Positions 16,941 to 26,803 of a stretch of DNA of 64,000 nucleotides are shown here, in pieces (within the stretch, counting starts at the first letter, position 1; the number at the start of each line of letters is the position of its first letter). Origin of the DNA: Ferrimonas sediminicola (GTDB lineage Bacteria > Pseudomonadota > Gammaproteobacteria > Enterobacterales > Shewanellaceae); NCBI RefSeq assembly GCF_005116715.1, contig NZ_SWCI01000003.1, forward strand, positions 310,001 through 374,000, given 5' to 3'. A model generated the notes under the pieces. The model saw only the letters and a list, made by a program, of their open reading frames with translations. It had not been told where the DNA came from and ran no database searches. The translations under genes were made by a program, and so were the position numbers.

Positions 16941-17915
16941 TTACACCTCAATCCGTATCAGCCGGCCAATCCAATAGGTCCCCAGCAGCATGCCCAGGGC
17001 GCCGTACACCAGCAATCTGTTGCCGTCGGGGGTGTCGGTGAGTTCCCTGGCGTAGTTGGGGGAGGTCAGGAACAGGAAGGCGAACAGCCCCAGGGGCATC
17101 AGCACCAGTACCCAGGCCGCCATCCGGCCTTCGGCGGACATCGACTTCACCTTGCGTTTAAAGGCGAAGCGTTGGCGGATGATCCGCGACAGGTTCTTCA
17201 TGTTTTCCGCCAGGTTGCCCCCGGTCTCTTTCTGTACCTGGACGGCGGAGGAGAAGGCCATGGCGGAGACGGACGGCACCCGCTCGATGAACCTCAGCAG
17301 GGCCCGCTTGGTGTCCTTGCCGTAGTTGATGTCGGCAAACATCAGCTTGAATTCGAAGGCCAGCGGCCCCTCCATCTCCTCGTAGACCAGCTTGATGGAG
17401 TCTGAGAAGGCGTAACCGGCTTGGAGGCCGCGCCGCAGGATGTCCAGTGCTTCGGGAAACTGCGCCTCGATCTCCTCCATGCGCTTGTCGAAGTCCCGGT
17501 TCAGCTTCATGTGGAACAGGGTTATGGTCAGCACCGCACTGATGGCGCAGAACAGCAGGTCCTTGGTAAACAGCCAGCAGAGCAGGGTCAGCACCAGGGC
17601 GGTAAACAGGGCGATGGCCAGGTACTGGTGGCCCAGGTACTTTGAGCCGGACTGCTCCAGTTTGAACGACAGGTTCTGGATTAAGGGCAGGGTTTCCAGT
17701 TGCCGGCCCAGGGAGGAGGCTTTCTGCAGCCGGTTTCGTCTGAGCAGCGACAGGTCCTCTCCATCATCCCCTTTTTCCCTGGCCAACTGCTTCAGGCGCT
17801 CCTTGAGTACCCTGGTGTCACCGCGCTGGGGACGGTAGACCGGCAGGAACAGGGCTTGCGACAGCAGCAGCACGGCGGCGAAGACACAACCGAGGAAGAT
17901 CAGTTCGATGCTCAT
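16941..17915 (-). CDS. tadB: Tad inner-membrane platform protein TadB (GspF family)
   Basis: 324-aa protein with the T2SS-F domain (about residues 145-275, EAQFPEALDILRRGLQAGYAFSDSIKLVYEEMEGPLAFEF). There is one helix at the N-terminus, two around 90-135 and two at the C-terminus. It is paralogous to TadC and partners it in the platform. It begins 9 nt after tadA. Confidence 0.92.
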   Translation of the reverse strand: MSIELIFLGCVFAAVLLLSQALFLPVYRPQRGDTRVLKERLKQLAREKGDDGEDLSLLRRNRLQKASSLGRQLETLPLIQNLSFKLEQSGSKYLGHQYLAIALFTALVLTLLCWLFTKDLLFCAISAVLTITLFHMKLNRDFDKRMEEIEAQFPEALDILRRGLQAGYAFSDSIKLVYEEMEGPLAFEFKLMFADINYGKDTKRALLRFIERVPSVSAMAFSSAVQVQKETGGNLAENMKNLSRIIRQRFAFKRKVKSMSAEGRMAAWVLVLMPLGLFAFLFLTSPNYARELTDTPDGNRLLVYGALGMLLGTYWIGRLIRIEV

Positions 17916-17924
17916 GGCGGCCTC

Positions 17925-19250
17925 CTAGAGAATGTCCATGTTGTTGTCGACGCCAAACAGCTCGAAGGGCAGGACGATCCCCTTCTTGGCCAGGGTCTCG
18001 TGGAACCCCGGGATGACGCCACTGGCGCGATACTGGCCGAGAATCTGGCCATCCTCGCTGCGCCCCTGGCGCTGGAAGCCGAAGATCTCCGACATGGTGA
18101 TGACGTCGCCCTCCATGCCGTTGATCTCGGTAATGGAGACGATGCGGCGCCGGCCATCCTCCTGACGCTCCAGCTGCACAACAATGTCGATGGCGGAGGC
18201 GATCTGGGTTCGGATGTTTTTGACCGGCACGTCGAAGCCGGCCATGCATACCATGTTTTCCAGCCGGCTCAGGGCATCCCGTGCCGAGTTTGCATGCAGG
18301 GTGGTCAGCGAGCCTTCGTGACCGGTGTTCATGGCGGTCAGCATATCCATCGCTTCTGCACCACGGACCTCGCCCACCACGATTCGGTCCGGACGCATCC
18401 GCAACGAGTTCTTCACCAGATCCCTCTGGGTGACCTCGCCCCGCCCCTCCAGGTTGGCCGGCCGGGTTTCCAGCCGGACAATATGGGGTTGTTGCAGCTG
18501 CAGTTCCGCCGAGTCTTCGATGGTGATGATCCGTTCATCCGCGGGGATGTAGCCGGAGAGGATATTCAGCAGGGTGGTCTTTCCGCTGCCGGTACCGCCG
18601 GAGACCAGGACATTGAGCTTGCCCATCACCACGGCGTTGAGGACGTCGGACATCGCCTGGGTCATGGAGCCGAAATGAACCAGTTGCTCGGCCGTCAGCT
18701 TATCTACGGTGAAACGGCGGATCGACATGCTGGGACCGTCCAGGGCCAGGGGGGGGATGATGGCGTTGACCCGGCTGCCATCCTTGAGCCGGGCATCCAC
18801 CATAGGGCTGGACTCATCCACCCGGCGGCCGACGCCCGAAACGATTTTGTCGATGGTGTTGAGCAGGTGCTGGTCATCATTGAACTGCATCGGTACCCTG
18901 TCCAGCTTGCCGAAACGCTCGACGAAGATGTTGTTGTAGCTGTTGATCAGGATGTCGGAGATGGTGGGGTCCTCCAGCAGGGTTTCCAGCGGACCCAGCC
19001 CCATAACTTCATCGTTGATCTGCTTAATGATCTTCTCTCTGGAGCTGAGATTGATGGGGCGAGGGTTCTCGTAGAGGATCTCGTTGCATATCTTGGCGAT
19101 CTGCTGCCGGGCTTCCGTTTCCGACACCGCCTCCAGTCGTGAGACATCCAGGAGCTGCATCAGGCGTTCATGCAGCTCCTTCTTGATGATGTTCTCCTGC
19201 TCGGTCAGCAGTTTCTTGCTGATGTCATTGCCGCTTTGAGTCACATCCAT
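17925..19250 (-). CDS. tadA: Tad pilus assembly ATPase
   Basis: 441-aa secretion ATPase of the CpaF/VirB11 family that powers Flp pilus assembly from the cytoplasmic face. Walker A is GGTGSGKTT (about residues 218-226), an Asp box lies in [12 protein letters not shown], and the Walker B region is [17 protein letters not shown] His box is visible in [19 protein letters not shown]. The N-terminal domain contains [14 protein letters not shown], typical of CpaF. It is spaced 3 nt from tadZ. Confidence 0.96.
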   Translation of the reverse strand: MDVTQSGNDISKKLLTEQENIIKKELHERLMQLLDVSRLEAVSETEARQQIAKICNEILYENPRPINLSSREKIIKQINDEVMGLGPLETLLEDPTISDILINSYNNIFVERFGKLDRVPMQFNDDQHLLNTIDKIVSGVGRRVDESSPMVDARLKDGSRVNAIIPPLALDGPSMSIRRFTVDKLTAEQLVHFGSMTQAMSDVLNAVVMGKLNVLVSGGTGSGKTTLLNILSGYIPADERIITIEDSAELQLQQPHIVRLETRPANLEGRGEVTQRDLVKNSLRMRPDRIVVGEVRGAEAMDMLTAMNTGHEGSLTTLHANSARDALSRLENMVCMAGFDVPVKNIRTQIASAIDIVVQLERQEDGRRRIVSITEINGMEGDVITMSEIFGFQRQGRSEDGQILGQYRASGVIPGFHETLAKKGIVLPFELFGVDNNMDIL

Positions 19251-19253
19251 ATC

Positions 19254-20510
19254 TTATCGTCTCCAGAGTTTGTCCCACAGGCTTGCCTTTTGACTGTCAT
19301 CGTCCGGAGGCAGCAGGTCGTCGCATATCGCCTTGATGTCCTTGGTAATCGCTTCTTTGGCGGCAAACTCCGACAGTCGTTTTCCCTCATCCACACAGGC
19401 GCTGACCCGTTTGAAATCGTTGCGCACTGTGTACACAGAGTTGATCCCCACGGTCTCTTTGACATCGGCGAGGCTGATCTGGCTGCGAGAGGGGGTGTAA
19501 CGGTTGAAGATGATGTGGATCCGCTCCTTGGGAATCCCCAACTGCATGGTGAAATAGCGAATCGCCGTTGCCGCATCCCTCAGGCAGGCGATGCTGTCCT
19601 GAATCACCAACAGAATGTGCTGGGCATCGGTAAGGATGGGCAGGGACCAGTGATCAGGCCCCCTGGACAGATCCACGGTCACCGAGCTGTAGTGGGTGCG
19701 GATCTTGAACATCAGTGTTGGCAGGTTTTGGAACTGGAAGCAGCCGCTGTCCATCTGGCTGAAGGGCAGGGTGGGTAGCAGGTGGATGTTGCCCATCTGG
19801 CTCATCAGGCCGGTGATGGCGGTGTCATCCAGATCCTCAACCTGGGTGAGGGCGTCGTGGAAGTAGTATTGCGGCTTGCTGTCCAGCAGCAGCATCTGAC
19901 TGCCATGGAGATGGTCTCCGTCAAGCAGGGCGACGTTCCTGCTGCTGCTCCTCTGGGCCAACTCGTCGGCAATGGAGGCGGCCAGGAAGCTGGCGCCGGC
20001 GCCCCCCTTGGCGTTGACCACGGCGATGGTGGGAGCCAGGCTCATGCTGTCCGCCAGGCTGGTGGCCACCTTGTAGACGGCGTTGGTCAGCTCCTCAGGC
20101 TCGGCCTCCAGGGGAATGAAGTCATTGGCCCCGGACTGCATGGCGGTGCGCAGTACCTCGGGGGAGGCCTCTTTGCCCAGGATCAGCATGTTGTCGCAGC
20201 GCCCGGCAAAGTTCTGGATCAGGGTGATCGCCTGCCGGTCGTTGTTGGGCACCAGCAGAATCAGCAACTGGGTATGGCTCAGCACCTCCTGGTTGATCTG
20301 GTTGATGGGGAAGGAGTCCAGATTCAGGTTGGGGGTCGAGCGCAGCACCTCGACGAGAGCGGTCTGATCCGTCAGGTTGCCGGCGACCAGCAGGGCTTTC
20401 ACCGGGACCGGCAGCGCCTTGGGGCCTTTCACCGGGCGGCCGCTCAGTACTTCGCTGCCCTCTGACTCATCCCAAGGCTGCTTGAACAGGGGGGTGTTCG
20501 ATTTGTCCAT
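19254..20510 (-). CDS. tadZ: Tad polar-localisation ATPase of the MinD/ParA type
   Basis: 418-aa protein with an N-terminal receiver-like domain (about 36-140: VKALLVAGNLTDQTALVEVL, ending with MQSGANDFIP) and a C-terminal MinD/ParA ATPase domain. The deviant Walker A is KGGAGAS at about residues 168-174. TadZ/CpaE proteins place the Tad machine in the cell. The receiver-like domain lacks an obvious phospho-acceptor Asp. It lies between the pseudopilin genes and tadA, as in other tad loci. Confidence 0.9.
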   Translation of the reverse strand: MDKSNTPLFKQPWDESEGSEVLSGRPVKGPKALPVPVKALLVAGNLTDQTALVEVLRSTPNLNLDSFPINQINQEVLSHTQLLILLVPNNDRQAITLIQNFAGRCDNMLILGKEASPEVLRTAMQSGANDFIPLEAEPEELTNAVYKVATSLADSMSLAPTIAVVNAKGGAGASFLAASIADELAQRSSSRNVALLDGDHLHGSQMLLLDSKPQYYFHDALTQVEDLDDTAITGLMSQMGNIHLLPTLPFSQMDSGCFQFQNLPTLMFKIRTHYSSVTVDLSRGPDHWSLPILTDAQHILLVIQDSIACLRDAATAIRYFTMQLGIPKERIHIIFNRYTPSRSQISLADVKETVGINSVYTVRNDFKRVSACVDEGKRLSEFAAKEAITKDIKAICDDLLPPDDDSQKASLWDKLWRR

Positions 20511-20533
20511 AACTGACTACTCCTTTCCCTCAA

Positions 20534-21019
20534 TCATGTGCATACGGTTACCCCGAAGCGGGTCCGGCCGAGGCTTTCCCTGGGCAGGGTGGTGACAAAA
20601 TCTGGTGAATTGATCTGAAGAGTCAGACCTGGCACCACAAAGGTATGCTGGTAGTTGGTAATGGAGGCCCTCACCAGGTCGATCTGGTCGAATCTGGCCG
20701 CAGTGGTGCCATCAAACTGCAGATACTCTATGGTCAGGTTGGCCGCAGAGATGTCGGCGCCGATGGTCGTTCCGTCGAATAGGGCCAGATTCTTCAAGGC
20801 CTCCGGGGCGGCAGGGGGGCCCGACAGATCCGGCGCGCACACGGTGGCCAGCCTGGCCGCCCGTCGTGACGCCTCCGTGAGGACGTTGTAGGAGAACATC
20901 AGCCGCGACACCTCCAGACAGGCGAAGATGGCGACAAACACCACGGAGGCGACGATGGCAAACTCCACCGCGTAGACGCCTTTTTGCCTTCTCAACGAAC
21001 GGATACCTGGGATCTTCAT
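20534..21019 (-). CDS. TadE-like minor pseudopilin
   Basis: 161-aa protein with a short basic leader and a prepilin-like segment KGVYAVEFAIVASVVFVAIFACLEVSRLMF, where the Glu after the cleavage site is that of TadE/TadF-type pseudopilins. Processing by TadV is expected. It overlaps the upstream pseudopilin gene by 4 nt. A pair of cysteines (about residues 90 and 160) could form a disulfide. TadE versus TadF cannot be decided by eye. Confidence 0.85.
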   Translation of the reverse strand: MKIPGIRSLRRQKGVYAVEFAIVASVVFVAIFACLEVSRLMFSYNVLTEASRRAARLATVCAPDLSGPPAAPEALKNLALFDGTTIGADISAANLTIEYLQFDGTTAARFDQIDLVRASITNYQHTFVVPGLTLQINSPDFVTTLPRESLGRTRFGVTVCT

Positions 21020-21474
21020 GGTATTGCCCTCATTGAGATGGAGGCGACCAGGGGAAAGCCGTAGTCCAGGGTCTGGCCATAGTTGCCCGCCAGGTCGCCG
21101 TTGAAGATGGGCACCCAGTTGTAGGTGGCGGTGATGGTGATCAGGTCGCCATTGAGGGTGATGTCGATGTTGTCGGCGGTCATGCCGCTGAGCAGTGGTG
21201 TAGTGCCGCCGACCTTACCATACAGGGCCAGGTCCCTGGCGGTGCTCACGGTTTCCGGCTTCAGGGTCTGGTCGCCTCCGGAGCCGAGGAGGGCCTGAGA
21301 GGCGACATAGCGAGAGGCATCCCTGATCAGCGAGTTCAGCTGGTTGTACTGGTACAGCAGCCGGCCGAGTTCGCCGACGGCGAAGAACAGCAGAAACAGC
21401 AGAGGCAGGGTGACCATCGCCTCGATGGCGGCCACTCCGCGCTGTTTGCTGGGCATCACAGGTCGCTTCGCCAT
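21016..21474 (-). CDS. TadE/TadF-like minor pseudopilin
   Basis: 152-aa protein beginning MAKRPVMPSKQRGVAAIEAMVTLPLLFLLFF, with the cleavable Gly-x-x-x-x-Glu arrangement of Tad pseudopilins and a long hydrophobic helix. The start at 21474 is preferred over the longer open frame to 21573, because the extension is antisense-like Arg/His-rich sequence and overlaps tadG. The stop overlaps the start of the next pseudopilin gene (ATGA). Confidence 0.85.
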   Translation of the reverse strand: MAKRPVMPSKQRGVAAIEAMVTLPLLFLLFFAVGELGRLLYQYNQLNSLIRDASRYVASQALLGSGGDQTLKPETVSTARDLALYGKVGGTTPLLSGMTADNIDITLNGDLITITATYNWVPIFNGDLAGNYGQTLDYGFPLVASISMRAIP

Positions 21475-21476
21475 GG

Positions 21477-22817
21477 TCAGGAGTCCTTGTTGTCCGGGTC
21501 CCGGTAGAGGACGATGGTGAAGGGGCCGTCGGTGGCGCTGGTGTCGTGGGTGGGGTTGCCGGTGCCGGTGCAATCATCCACGAACTCGCCGATGACGTAG
21601 GCCAGGTTGCCTTTCTGGATCACCTCCTGCATAAAGTAGAAGCAGGCGAATCCCTTGAACTCGATGTCGTCATTCTGGCCGTTGGCCAGGCCGTCGCAGT
21701 CACCGACGACCACGGCAAACTCACGGCGTTTGGCACCGCCGGTCTCGTCCCAGGCCTCGCCGGTGGCGGCGCAGCTGTTCTGGTATCGGGAGCCACCGTC
21801 GATGCTGTTGTCCACGTAGTTGTCGGCGTAATCGGAGTAGCGGTAGAGAGACGGGGTTGGGCCGGTGCCGTCCACCGGCATCCCGGTTGAGGAGTAGACG
21901 ATGTTGTCGTTGTCATCGATATCCAGCTCTTCACCGACGCAGATATCCTTATCCCGGGGGTGGCGGGTTTCGTCGACTGTCGCGTTACTGTAGAGGCCAA
22001 GACGGGTGTTCATGCCGGTGGCCACCGGACCGACGTTGTTGCCGGGCTCGGTGGAAACGCCCTCGCTGCCGCCGAAGCAGTAGTTGGTGTCGCTGTTTTC
22101 TCCGGCCATGGCGGCGCGGATGTCGGCGGCGCCCGAGTTGTCCCCCAGACGGATCAGCTGGAAGTTGCCCGCCCCAATCTCTGAGTCCTGCTGACTGGAG
22201 ATTTTCATCGACATGATGTTGCCCCTGGGATAGCCAAAGGGTTCGCCCGGAGTGTCCCCCTCGCAGACCATCATCGGCAGGACATTCTGAGCGCAGTTCA
22301 CCAGGGGCAGGCTGGGACCAGCCACCGCCGAGGCACCGGTGTACTTGTCCATGTTGAGCACCTGTCCCAGGTAGGTGGCCAGCTGCACATCGAGGACCCG
22401 TACCCTGACGTACTGGGCACTGACGTCGGTGGTGACGATAAAGGGATCGGGCTGCAGAGAGAACTCCACGCTCACCTGTGGCGCCACCTGGTTCTGGGTG
22501 TAGGTGAGGCTGGCGGTATCGATATCCTCCCTCAGCTCACTGAAATCACTGTTGCTCAAGACGGAGATCAGGGTGGCGATCCCGTCCTGGCGGGCGGTGG
22601 TGTGATCATGCCCCTCCTTCACCAGGGAGATGGCGGCACTGAGTGCCGCGGCATCCACTGCGTTCTGCAGCCGGGTTTTGCTGAGGAGAAGGTGGCCGCC
22701 TTCCAGCGCCATCGCCGCCATGATCACTATGGTCAGCAGGGCAACGGTGACCAGAACCAGAATGGATCCACGCTGCCGCCGCTGTGAAGCTTTGGACTGG
22801 ATGGCAATGCTCAACAT
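21477..22817 (-). CDS. tadG: TadG-like pilus assembly protein
   Basis: 446-aa protein with an N-terminal TadE/G-type membrane segment (about residues 16-40, RGSILVLVTVALLTIVIMAAMALEGG), then TRLQNAVDAAALSAA, the hallmark of TadG-like proteins. The rest is a large periplasmic region rich in Asp/Asn/Gly with several cysteines. TadG is thought to anchor the pilus or organise the pseudopilins. TAGGAG lies 7 nt before the ATG. No clear von Willebrand A domain can be seen. Confidence 0.85.
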   Translation of the reverse strand: MLSIAIQSKASQRRQRGSILVLVTVALLTIVIMAAMALEGGHLLLSKTRLQNAVDAAALSAAISLVKEGHDHTTARQDGIATLISVLSNSDFSELREDIDTASLTYTQNQVAPQVSVEFSLQPDPFIVTTDVSAQYVRVRVLDVQLATYLGQVLNMDKYTGASAVAGPSLPLVNCAQNVLPMMVCEGDTPGEPFGYPRGNIMSMKISSQQDSEIGAGNFQLIRLGDNSGAADIRAAMAGENSDTNYCFGGSEGVSTEPGNNVGPVATGMNTRLGLYSNATVDETRHPRDKDICVGEELDIDDNDNIVYSSTGMPVDGTGPTPSLYRYSDYADNYVDNSIDGGSRYQNSCAATGEAWDETGGAKRREFAVVVGDCDGLANGQNDDIEFKGFACFYFMQEVIQKGNLAYVIGEFVDDCTGTGNPTHDTSATDGPFTIVLYRDPDNKDS

Positions 22818-22859
22818 GATTCGCTCCTATAGGATTCAGTCATTCAACGTGCCTGGTCG

Positions 22860-23135
22860 CTACTGGTCGCCTCCCCCGAGGGTTGCCTGCTTAAATTCGG
22901 TTCGGGCAGTTTCCGGCCGGTAGGTGGAGGTGCGATAGTTCTCCATGACCGCCACGCCGTACTGGCCATCCAGGCTGTTGACCCGTCCGGCGTTTCTGGC
23001 CACCGCATCGGGGTCCAGAATGCCCTGCTGCTTAATGTTTGAAGTGGCTGTGCCCAGCTCAAACTGAGACATCACGTCTCCGGCGCAGCCGCTGAGGAGG
23101 AGCGTGGCCAACACCGAGGTAATCACAATCTTCAT
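22860..23135 (-). CDS. Small lipoprotein in the RcpB position of the tad locus
   Basis: 91-aa protein: signal MKIVITSVLATLLLSGC with the lipobox Cys at 17, then a short hydrophilic domain ending RTEFKQATLGGGDQ. AAGGAG precedes the ATG at 23135. The upstream extension of the frame to 23336 lies inside rcpA and is discarded. Being a lipoprotein directly after the secretin gene, it may act as pilotin or RcpB-like factor for the outer-membrane channel. This role is inferred from position only. Confidence 0.75.
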   Translation of the reverse strand: MKIVITSVLATLLLSGCAGDVMSQFELGTATSNIKQQGILDPDAVARNAGRVNSLDGQYGVAVMENYRTSTYRPETARTEFKQATLGGGDQ

Positions 23136-23145
23136 TTCGCTCTCC

Positions 23146-24585
23146 TTAGAGTGAGTGACCGTATTTGTTCTGAGTGCCACCGGCGTCGGTTGCCGGCATC
23201 GGCTCCTGGGCTTCGGCCGCCGGATTGGGGTTGGTCTCCGGTCTGACGGATGCGTCTCGCTGGGAGAGTTCACCCAGCAGGTAGAAACCGACGTCGGAGG
23301 GGGCAACAAACCCATCGGTGGGCAGCACCAGGTCATCCCGAATGATGGGACGTACCAGCCTGGGGGTGACCAGGATCACCAGCTCGGTTTCACCGTTGCG
23401 ATACTCCTGGCTGCTGAACAGCTGCCCCAGCACCGGGATCTCGCCCAGGCCCGGCAGCTCATCGATGCTCTCCCTCACCGTGTTGCTGAGCAGACCGGCG
23501 ATGGCGATGGTCTGTCCGTCGCCCAGCTCCACGGTGGAGGCGGCGCTGCGTTTGATGATGGAGGGGGTTACCAGGGCGGTGGTGGAGCCCTGGGGAATGA
23601 CCCCGACAGAGTTGGCGTTGCTCAGCTCACTGACCAGGACGTTGAGGTTGAGGTTGATGCGGCCGGAGTCCAGCACGGTCGGGACAAATTTCACCCCGAC
23701 ACCGAAGCTCTTGTATTCGATGGAGGTGCCGTCGCGACTGGGCACCGGAACCGGGAACTCCCCTCCGGAGAGGAACTCGGCCATCTGGCCGCTAAGGGCG
23801 GTCAGGTTGGGCTCGGCCAGCACCCTGGCCAGCCCCTGCTGCTTGGCGGCATCCAAGGCGAAGTTGAACAGGAAGTCACCGCTGACGTAAGAGCCGAAGA
23901 ACCCCTTGTCGTTGATGATGCCGTCCCCTCCGAGGATACCACCGATAAAGTCGCTGCCCTCGGAGATGATCTGGAAGTCGGAGTCCAGCTGACGCGCCAG
24001 CTCGCGCTGCACCTCGGTGACCGTGACCTCCAGCATCACCTGATGGCCGCCGCCCACCGACATGATGTTGAGGACGCTGCTGGGGTTGCCCTTGGTGTCG
24101 GCGGCGATGGCATAACCCTCGGCCAGGTTCATGGCCATGGTCATCCGCTCGGTATTCGACACCTGGCCGCCAATCACCAGCTGTCCCTGGGAGCTGTGAA
24201 CCTCGATGGGCTCCTCCGGCATAAAGCGGTACAGCTTCTCCTTCAGGCCGTTGAGGTCGTGGGTGATCTCGATGTCGATGATGTCCACCAGGCGATCATT
24301 CTCATCCCAGACCAGAATGTTGGTGCTGCCCAGCTGCTTGCCTAGGATGTAGAGCTCGGTGGGCTGCATGATCAGGATGTCGGCGATCTCCGGGTTTCCG
24401 ACGGATACCCGTGCGGCCTCCTGCTTGATGGGCAGGGTACGGGACTTGTAGATGGGTACCGGGAAACTTTGTTGCTGCAGAGAGGTGGGCCCCCCCGCCT
24501 GTACCGGTGTCACCATCATCACCAGTGCCAGCACGATTCCCAGGCTGGGCAGGTGACGGAGAAGCGATGTGTGGGATGTTGCCAT
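23146..24585 (-). CDS. rcpA: Tad outer-membrane secretin
   Basis: 479-aa CpaC/RcpA-type secretin through which the Flp pilus leaves the cell. There is an N-terminal signal peptide (LGIVLALVMMVTPVQA). A pilus-specific N-domain follows (about 40-130, including LPIKQEAARVSVGNPEIADI), then a BON-like/secretin N region. The secretin domain (about 240-420) includes VELGDGQTIAIAGLL and LPGLGEIPVLGQLF, the classic secretin signature. It follows rcpC by 30 nt. Confidence 0.94.
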   Translation of the reverse strand: MATSHTSLLRHLPSLGIVLALVMMVTPVQAGGPTSLQQQSFPVPIYKSRTLPIKQEAARVSVGNPEIADILIMQPTELYILGKQLGSTNILVWDENDRLVDIIDIEITHDLNGLKEKLYRFMPEEPIEVHSSQGQLVIGGQVSNTERMTMAMNLAEGYAIAADTKGNPSSVLNIMSVGGGHQVMLEVTVTEVQRELARQLDSDFQIISEGSDFIGGILGGDGIINDKGFFGSYVSGDFLFNFALDAAKQQGLARVLAEPNLTALSGQMAEFLSGGEFPVPVPSRDGTSIEYKSFGVGVKFVPTVLDSGRINLNLNVLVSELSNANSVGVIPQGSTTALVTPSIIKRSAASTVELGDGQTIAIAGLLSNTVRESIDELPGLGEIPVLGQLFSSQEYRNGETELVILVTPRLVRPIIRDDLVLPTDGFVAPSDVGFYLLGELSQRDASVRPETNPNPAAEAQEPMPATDAGGTQNKYGHSL

Positions 24586-24615
24586 AGCGTCTCTTTCCTT
24601 CTTCGCTGTGGGCCG

Positions 24616-25455
24616 TCAGCTTTCGACACTGACGGTTTGCTGTGAAGTACCGCGAATCACTTCGATCTTGCGTTTGCTGGATTGCACCGGCCTTGGGGCG
24701 ACAGGGACGGGATCCGGTGGTTTGGCCTCCACTTTCGGTTCTGCTTTGGCCTCTTCCGGCTCGGAGTTCAGCTGGGCCAGTTCCACCTGGCTGTCATCGG
24801 TGGGGTTGCGCAGAGCCAGCTGAATGTTGCCCAGGCTGCGGGCGCTCATCAGGACCTCTGCCTCCTCCAGCGACACCTCCAGGGTCACCGCCCTGACCAC
24901 CAGCGGCTGGTTGGTCTGCTGATCGACCTTCTGGTCCACAGCCAGCACCTTGAGGTTGTTCAACACGACTTCGGTGATCGCTTCAGAGGAGGCACTGCGC
25001 TGATTGCCCACCCGATAGGTCACCAGGACATCCACCCGGTTACCCGGCAGCAGGAAGCCGGCGACCCCGACCACGTCGTTCACCCGGATGGTGACCGCAC
25101 GTTTGTTGGGTTCGATCAGGCTGGCTAGGACACTGCCCTCACCCTTCAGGGCCAGCTTGTCCGGGTGGAGGATGTCGCCTCGCAGCATGGGAAACTTGGC
25201 CACCCTGTCCACCACCTTCTCCGTCTCGGTGATCGCCTTGTCGGGAATCAGTTCCTTGGGCAGAGGTTGTACGCTCAGGTGCCGCGCTTCGAGCACGGTG
25301 CCGGCAGGTACGTTTACCGCCATGGTGACCACCAGGGCCTGGCTGGGGTTGCCCTCTGCCGGCTGGCGCTGCTTGAGCCAGCTCTGGGCCAGCAGCACGG
25401 CACCGACGCCGAATAGCAGAGATAGCAGAACAAAAAACAGTGAACGGGTATTCAT
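24616..25455 (-). CDS. rcpC: Tad pilus assembly protein RcpC/CpaB
   Basis: 279-aa protein with an N-terminal membrane anchor (residues 5-24) and a SAF domain (about 45-110: VAVNVPAGTVLEARHLSVQPLP in similar form). The CpaB C-domain follows (KRAVTIRVNDVVGVAGFLLPGNRVDVLVTY). The tail is Pro/Glu/Lys-rich. In Tad systems it works in the periplasm with the secretin. AGGAGGAG lies just before the ATG. Confidence 0.92.
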   Translation of the reverse strand: MNTRSLFFVLLSLLFGVGAVLLAQSWLKQRQPAEGNPSQALVVTMAVNVPAGTVLEARHLSVQPLPKELIPDKAITETEKVVDRVAKFPMLRGDILHPDKLALKGEGSVLASLIEPNKRAVTIRVNDVVGVAGFLLPGNRVDVLVTYRVGNQRSASSEAITEVVLNNLKVLAVDQKVDQQTNQPLVVRAVTLEVSLEEAEVLMSARSLGNIQLALRNPTDDSQVELAQLNSEPEEAKAEPKVEAKPPDPVPVAPRPVQSSKRKIEVIRGTSQQTVSVES

Positions 25456-25492
25456 CTCTCCTCCTGGCCTGGCCTTGGCTGCCTAGAGACGC

Positions 25493-26803
25493 TTAACGGG
25501 CCGAACTGACAAAGTAGATCGACCACGCTCGCTCTATAAGCTGCTGGGTAACCACGGCGGGTAGCTCGTTGTAACTGATCTGGTCTGCCACAATGGAGAG
25601 CAGATCCCTAGGGTGACAGGGTAATAACGGCTTTCCTGTCCGGGCGTAGAGTGTATTTATCATCCAGTCACACACGCCGGAATCAAAATTAAGTTTCAAC
25701 TCTTCGCAGTTTTGGCGCCAAATATCGATAAACTGATCTTTTTCTAGGGCGGAAAATTCAATTTTGTAACCAAGGCGTCTTAAAAAGGCATCGTCCACGA
25801 GTTCCTTGGGATCAAGGTTAGTCGAGAAAAGCAGTATCTGCTCGAAGGGCACATCGAAATGTTCTCCGCTGGGCAGGGAGAGAAAATCCCGGCTCTCTTC
25901 CATGGGCACAATCCAGCGGTTGAATATCTCCTTGGGAGTAATTTGTTGTCGTCCAAGGTCATCTATCAGCAGGATGCCATTATTGGCTTTCAGGCCGATA
26001 GGTGCGTGATAGGTGCGACTGTTGCTGTCGTAGTGGACGTTCAGCATATCCCGGTTTAACTCCCCGCCGACCACCAGCAGGGGGCGGCGGCAGCGGTGCC
26101 AGCGGGCATCGTGCCCTTCGCTGAGAAGCAGGGGGTTTTCCTGTTCGTCACTGTCGGTTTCATGCAGTTCATGGATCTGAGGGTCGAACACTTGGATGAT
26201 GGCCTGGCCGATGCAGAGGGCATGAGGGATCAGCACATCGTCGCCGAGGACCAGGTTAAAGTGCCGACAGAGATAGCTTTTCCCGGTCCCGGGAGGGCCG
26301 TAGATCAGCACCGGCCTGCGGGAGTTTAGGGCCGGGCCGATCTCCTCCATCAGCCGGTGAGGCAATATCAGGGCGCCGAGAGCCCTCTCTATCCTGGGGC
26401 GGGTCATGGTCTGTCTGCGGCTGGATTGGTCCCGACAAACTTGCCAATACTGGTCCAGGGGAACGGGAACCGGGCCCAGGTAGCCGCTTTTCAGGAAGGC
26501 TGTTTCCGCCTGGGTTCGGCCGGTGTGGCTCAGGGTATAGCGCATCTGTCCATCTGAGGTGGTTTGCTTATTTTCGACCAGGCTTTCCTGTTTGCATTTA
26601 TCCAGCAACTGTTGCACCAGATTGCCCGGCAGTGACAGCCTGTCTGACAGGGAATTGAGTGTCAGGACGTCGCCATCACTCAGGTGTTTGAGGACCAGAC
26701 TTTGAAGAAGGGGTAATGAGATGCCCACATCAGCCAGGGAGACCGGTTTGTTTACACCGGGCTTTATCGGAGGCAAAGTGGAGGGATCTATCGCCTGGTT
26801 CAT
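25493..26803 (-). CDS. AAA+ ATPase of the tad locus
   Basis: 436-aa protein. The N-terminal third contains a winged-helix-like region (about 20-100, DVLTLNSLSDRLSLPGNLVQQLLDKCKQESLVE, ending LSHTGRTQAETAFL). The AAA+ domain has Walker A GPPGTGKS (about 169-176), Walker B GILLIDDLG, and sensor-like LLFSTNLDPKELVDDAFLRRLGYKI. The start is ATG 26803, which has AAGGAA 7 nt upstream; an extended TTG start at 26824 would place that site inside the gene. It heads the rcpC-to-tadD unit. Similar ATPases accompany some gammaproteobacterial tad loci; the function is not established. Confidence 0.8.
   Translation of the reverse strand: MNQAIDPSTLPPIKPGVNKPVSLADVGISLPLLQSLVLKHLSDGDVLTLNSLSDRLSLPGNLVQQLLDKCKQESLVENKQTTSDGQMRYTLSHTGRTQAETAFLKSGYLGPVPVPLDQYWQVCRDQSSRRQTMTRPRIERALGALILPHRLMEEIGPALNSRRPVLIYGPPGTGKSYLCRHFNLVLGDDVLIPHALCIGQAIIQVFDPQIHELHETDSDEQENPLLLSEGHDARWHRCRRPLLVVGGELNRDMLNVHYDSNSRTYHAPIGLKANNGILLIDDLGRQQITPKEIFNRWIVPMEESRDFLSLPSGEHFDVPFEQILLFSTNLDPKELVDDAFLRRLGYKIEFSALEKDQFIDIWRQNCEELKLNFDSGVCDWMINTLYARTGKPLLPCHPRDLLSIVADQISYNELPAVVTQQLIERAWSIYFVSSAR

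Noticed and set aside
17700-19142. 480-codon plus-strand frame over tadA and tadB
   Set aside because: Antisense shadow of conserved tad genes; Gly/Gln/His-rich composition typical of shadows in GC-rich DNA.
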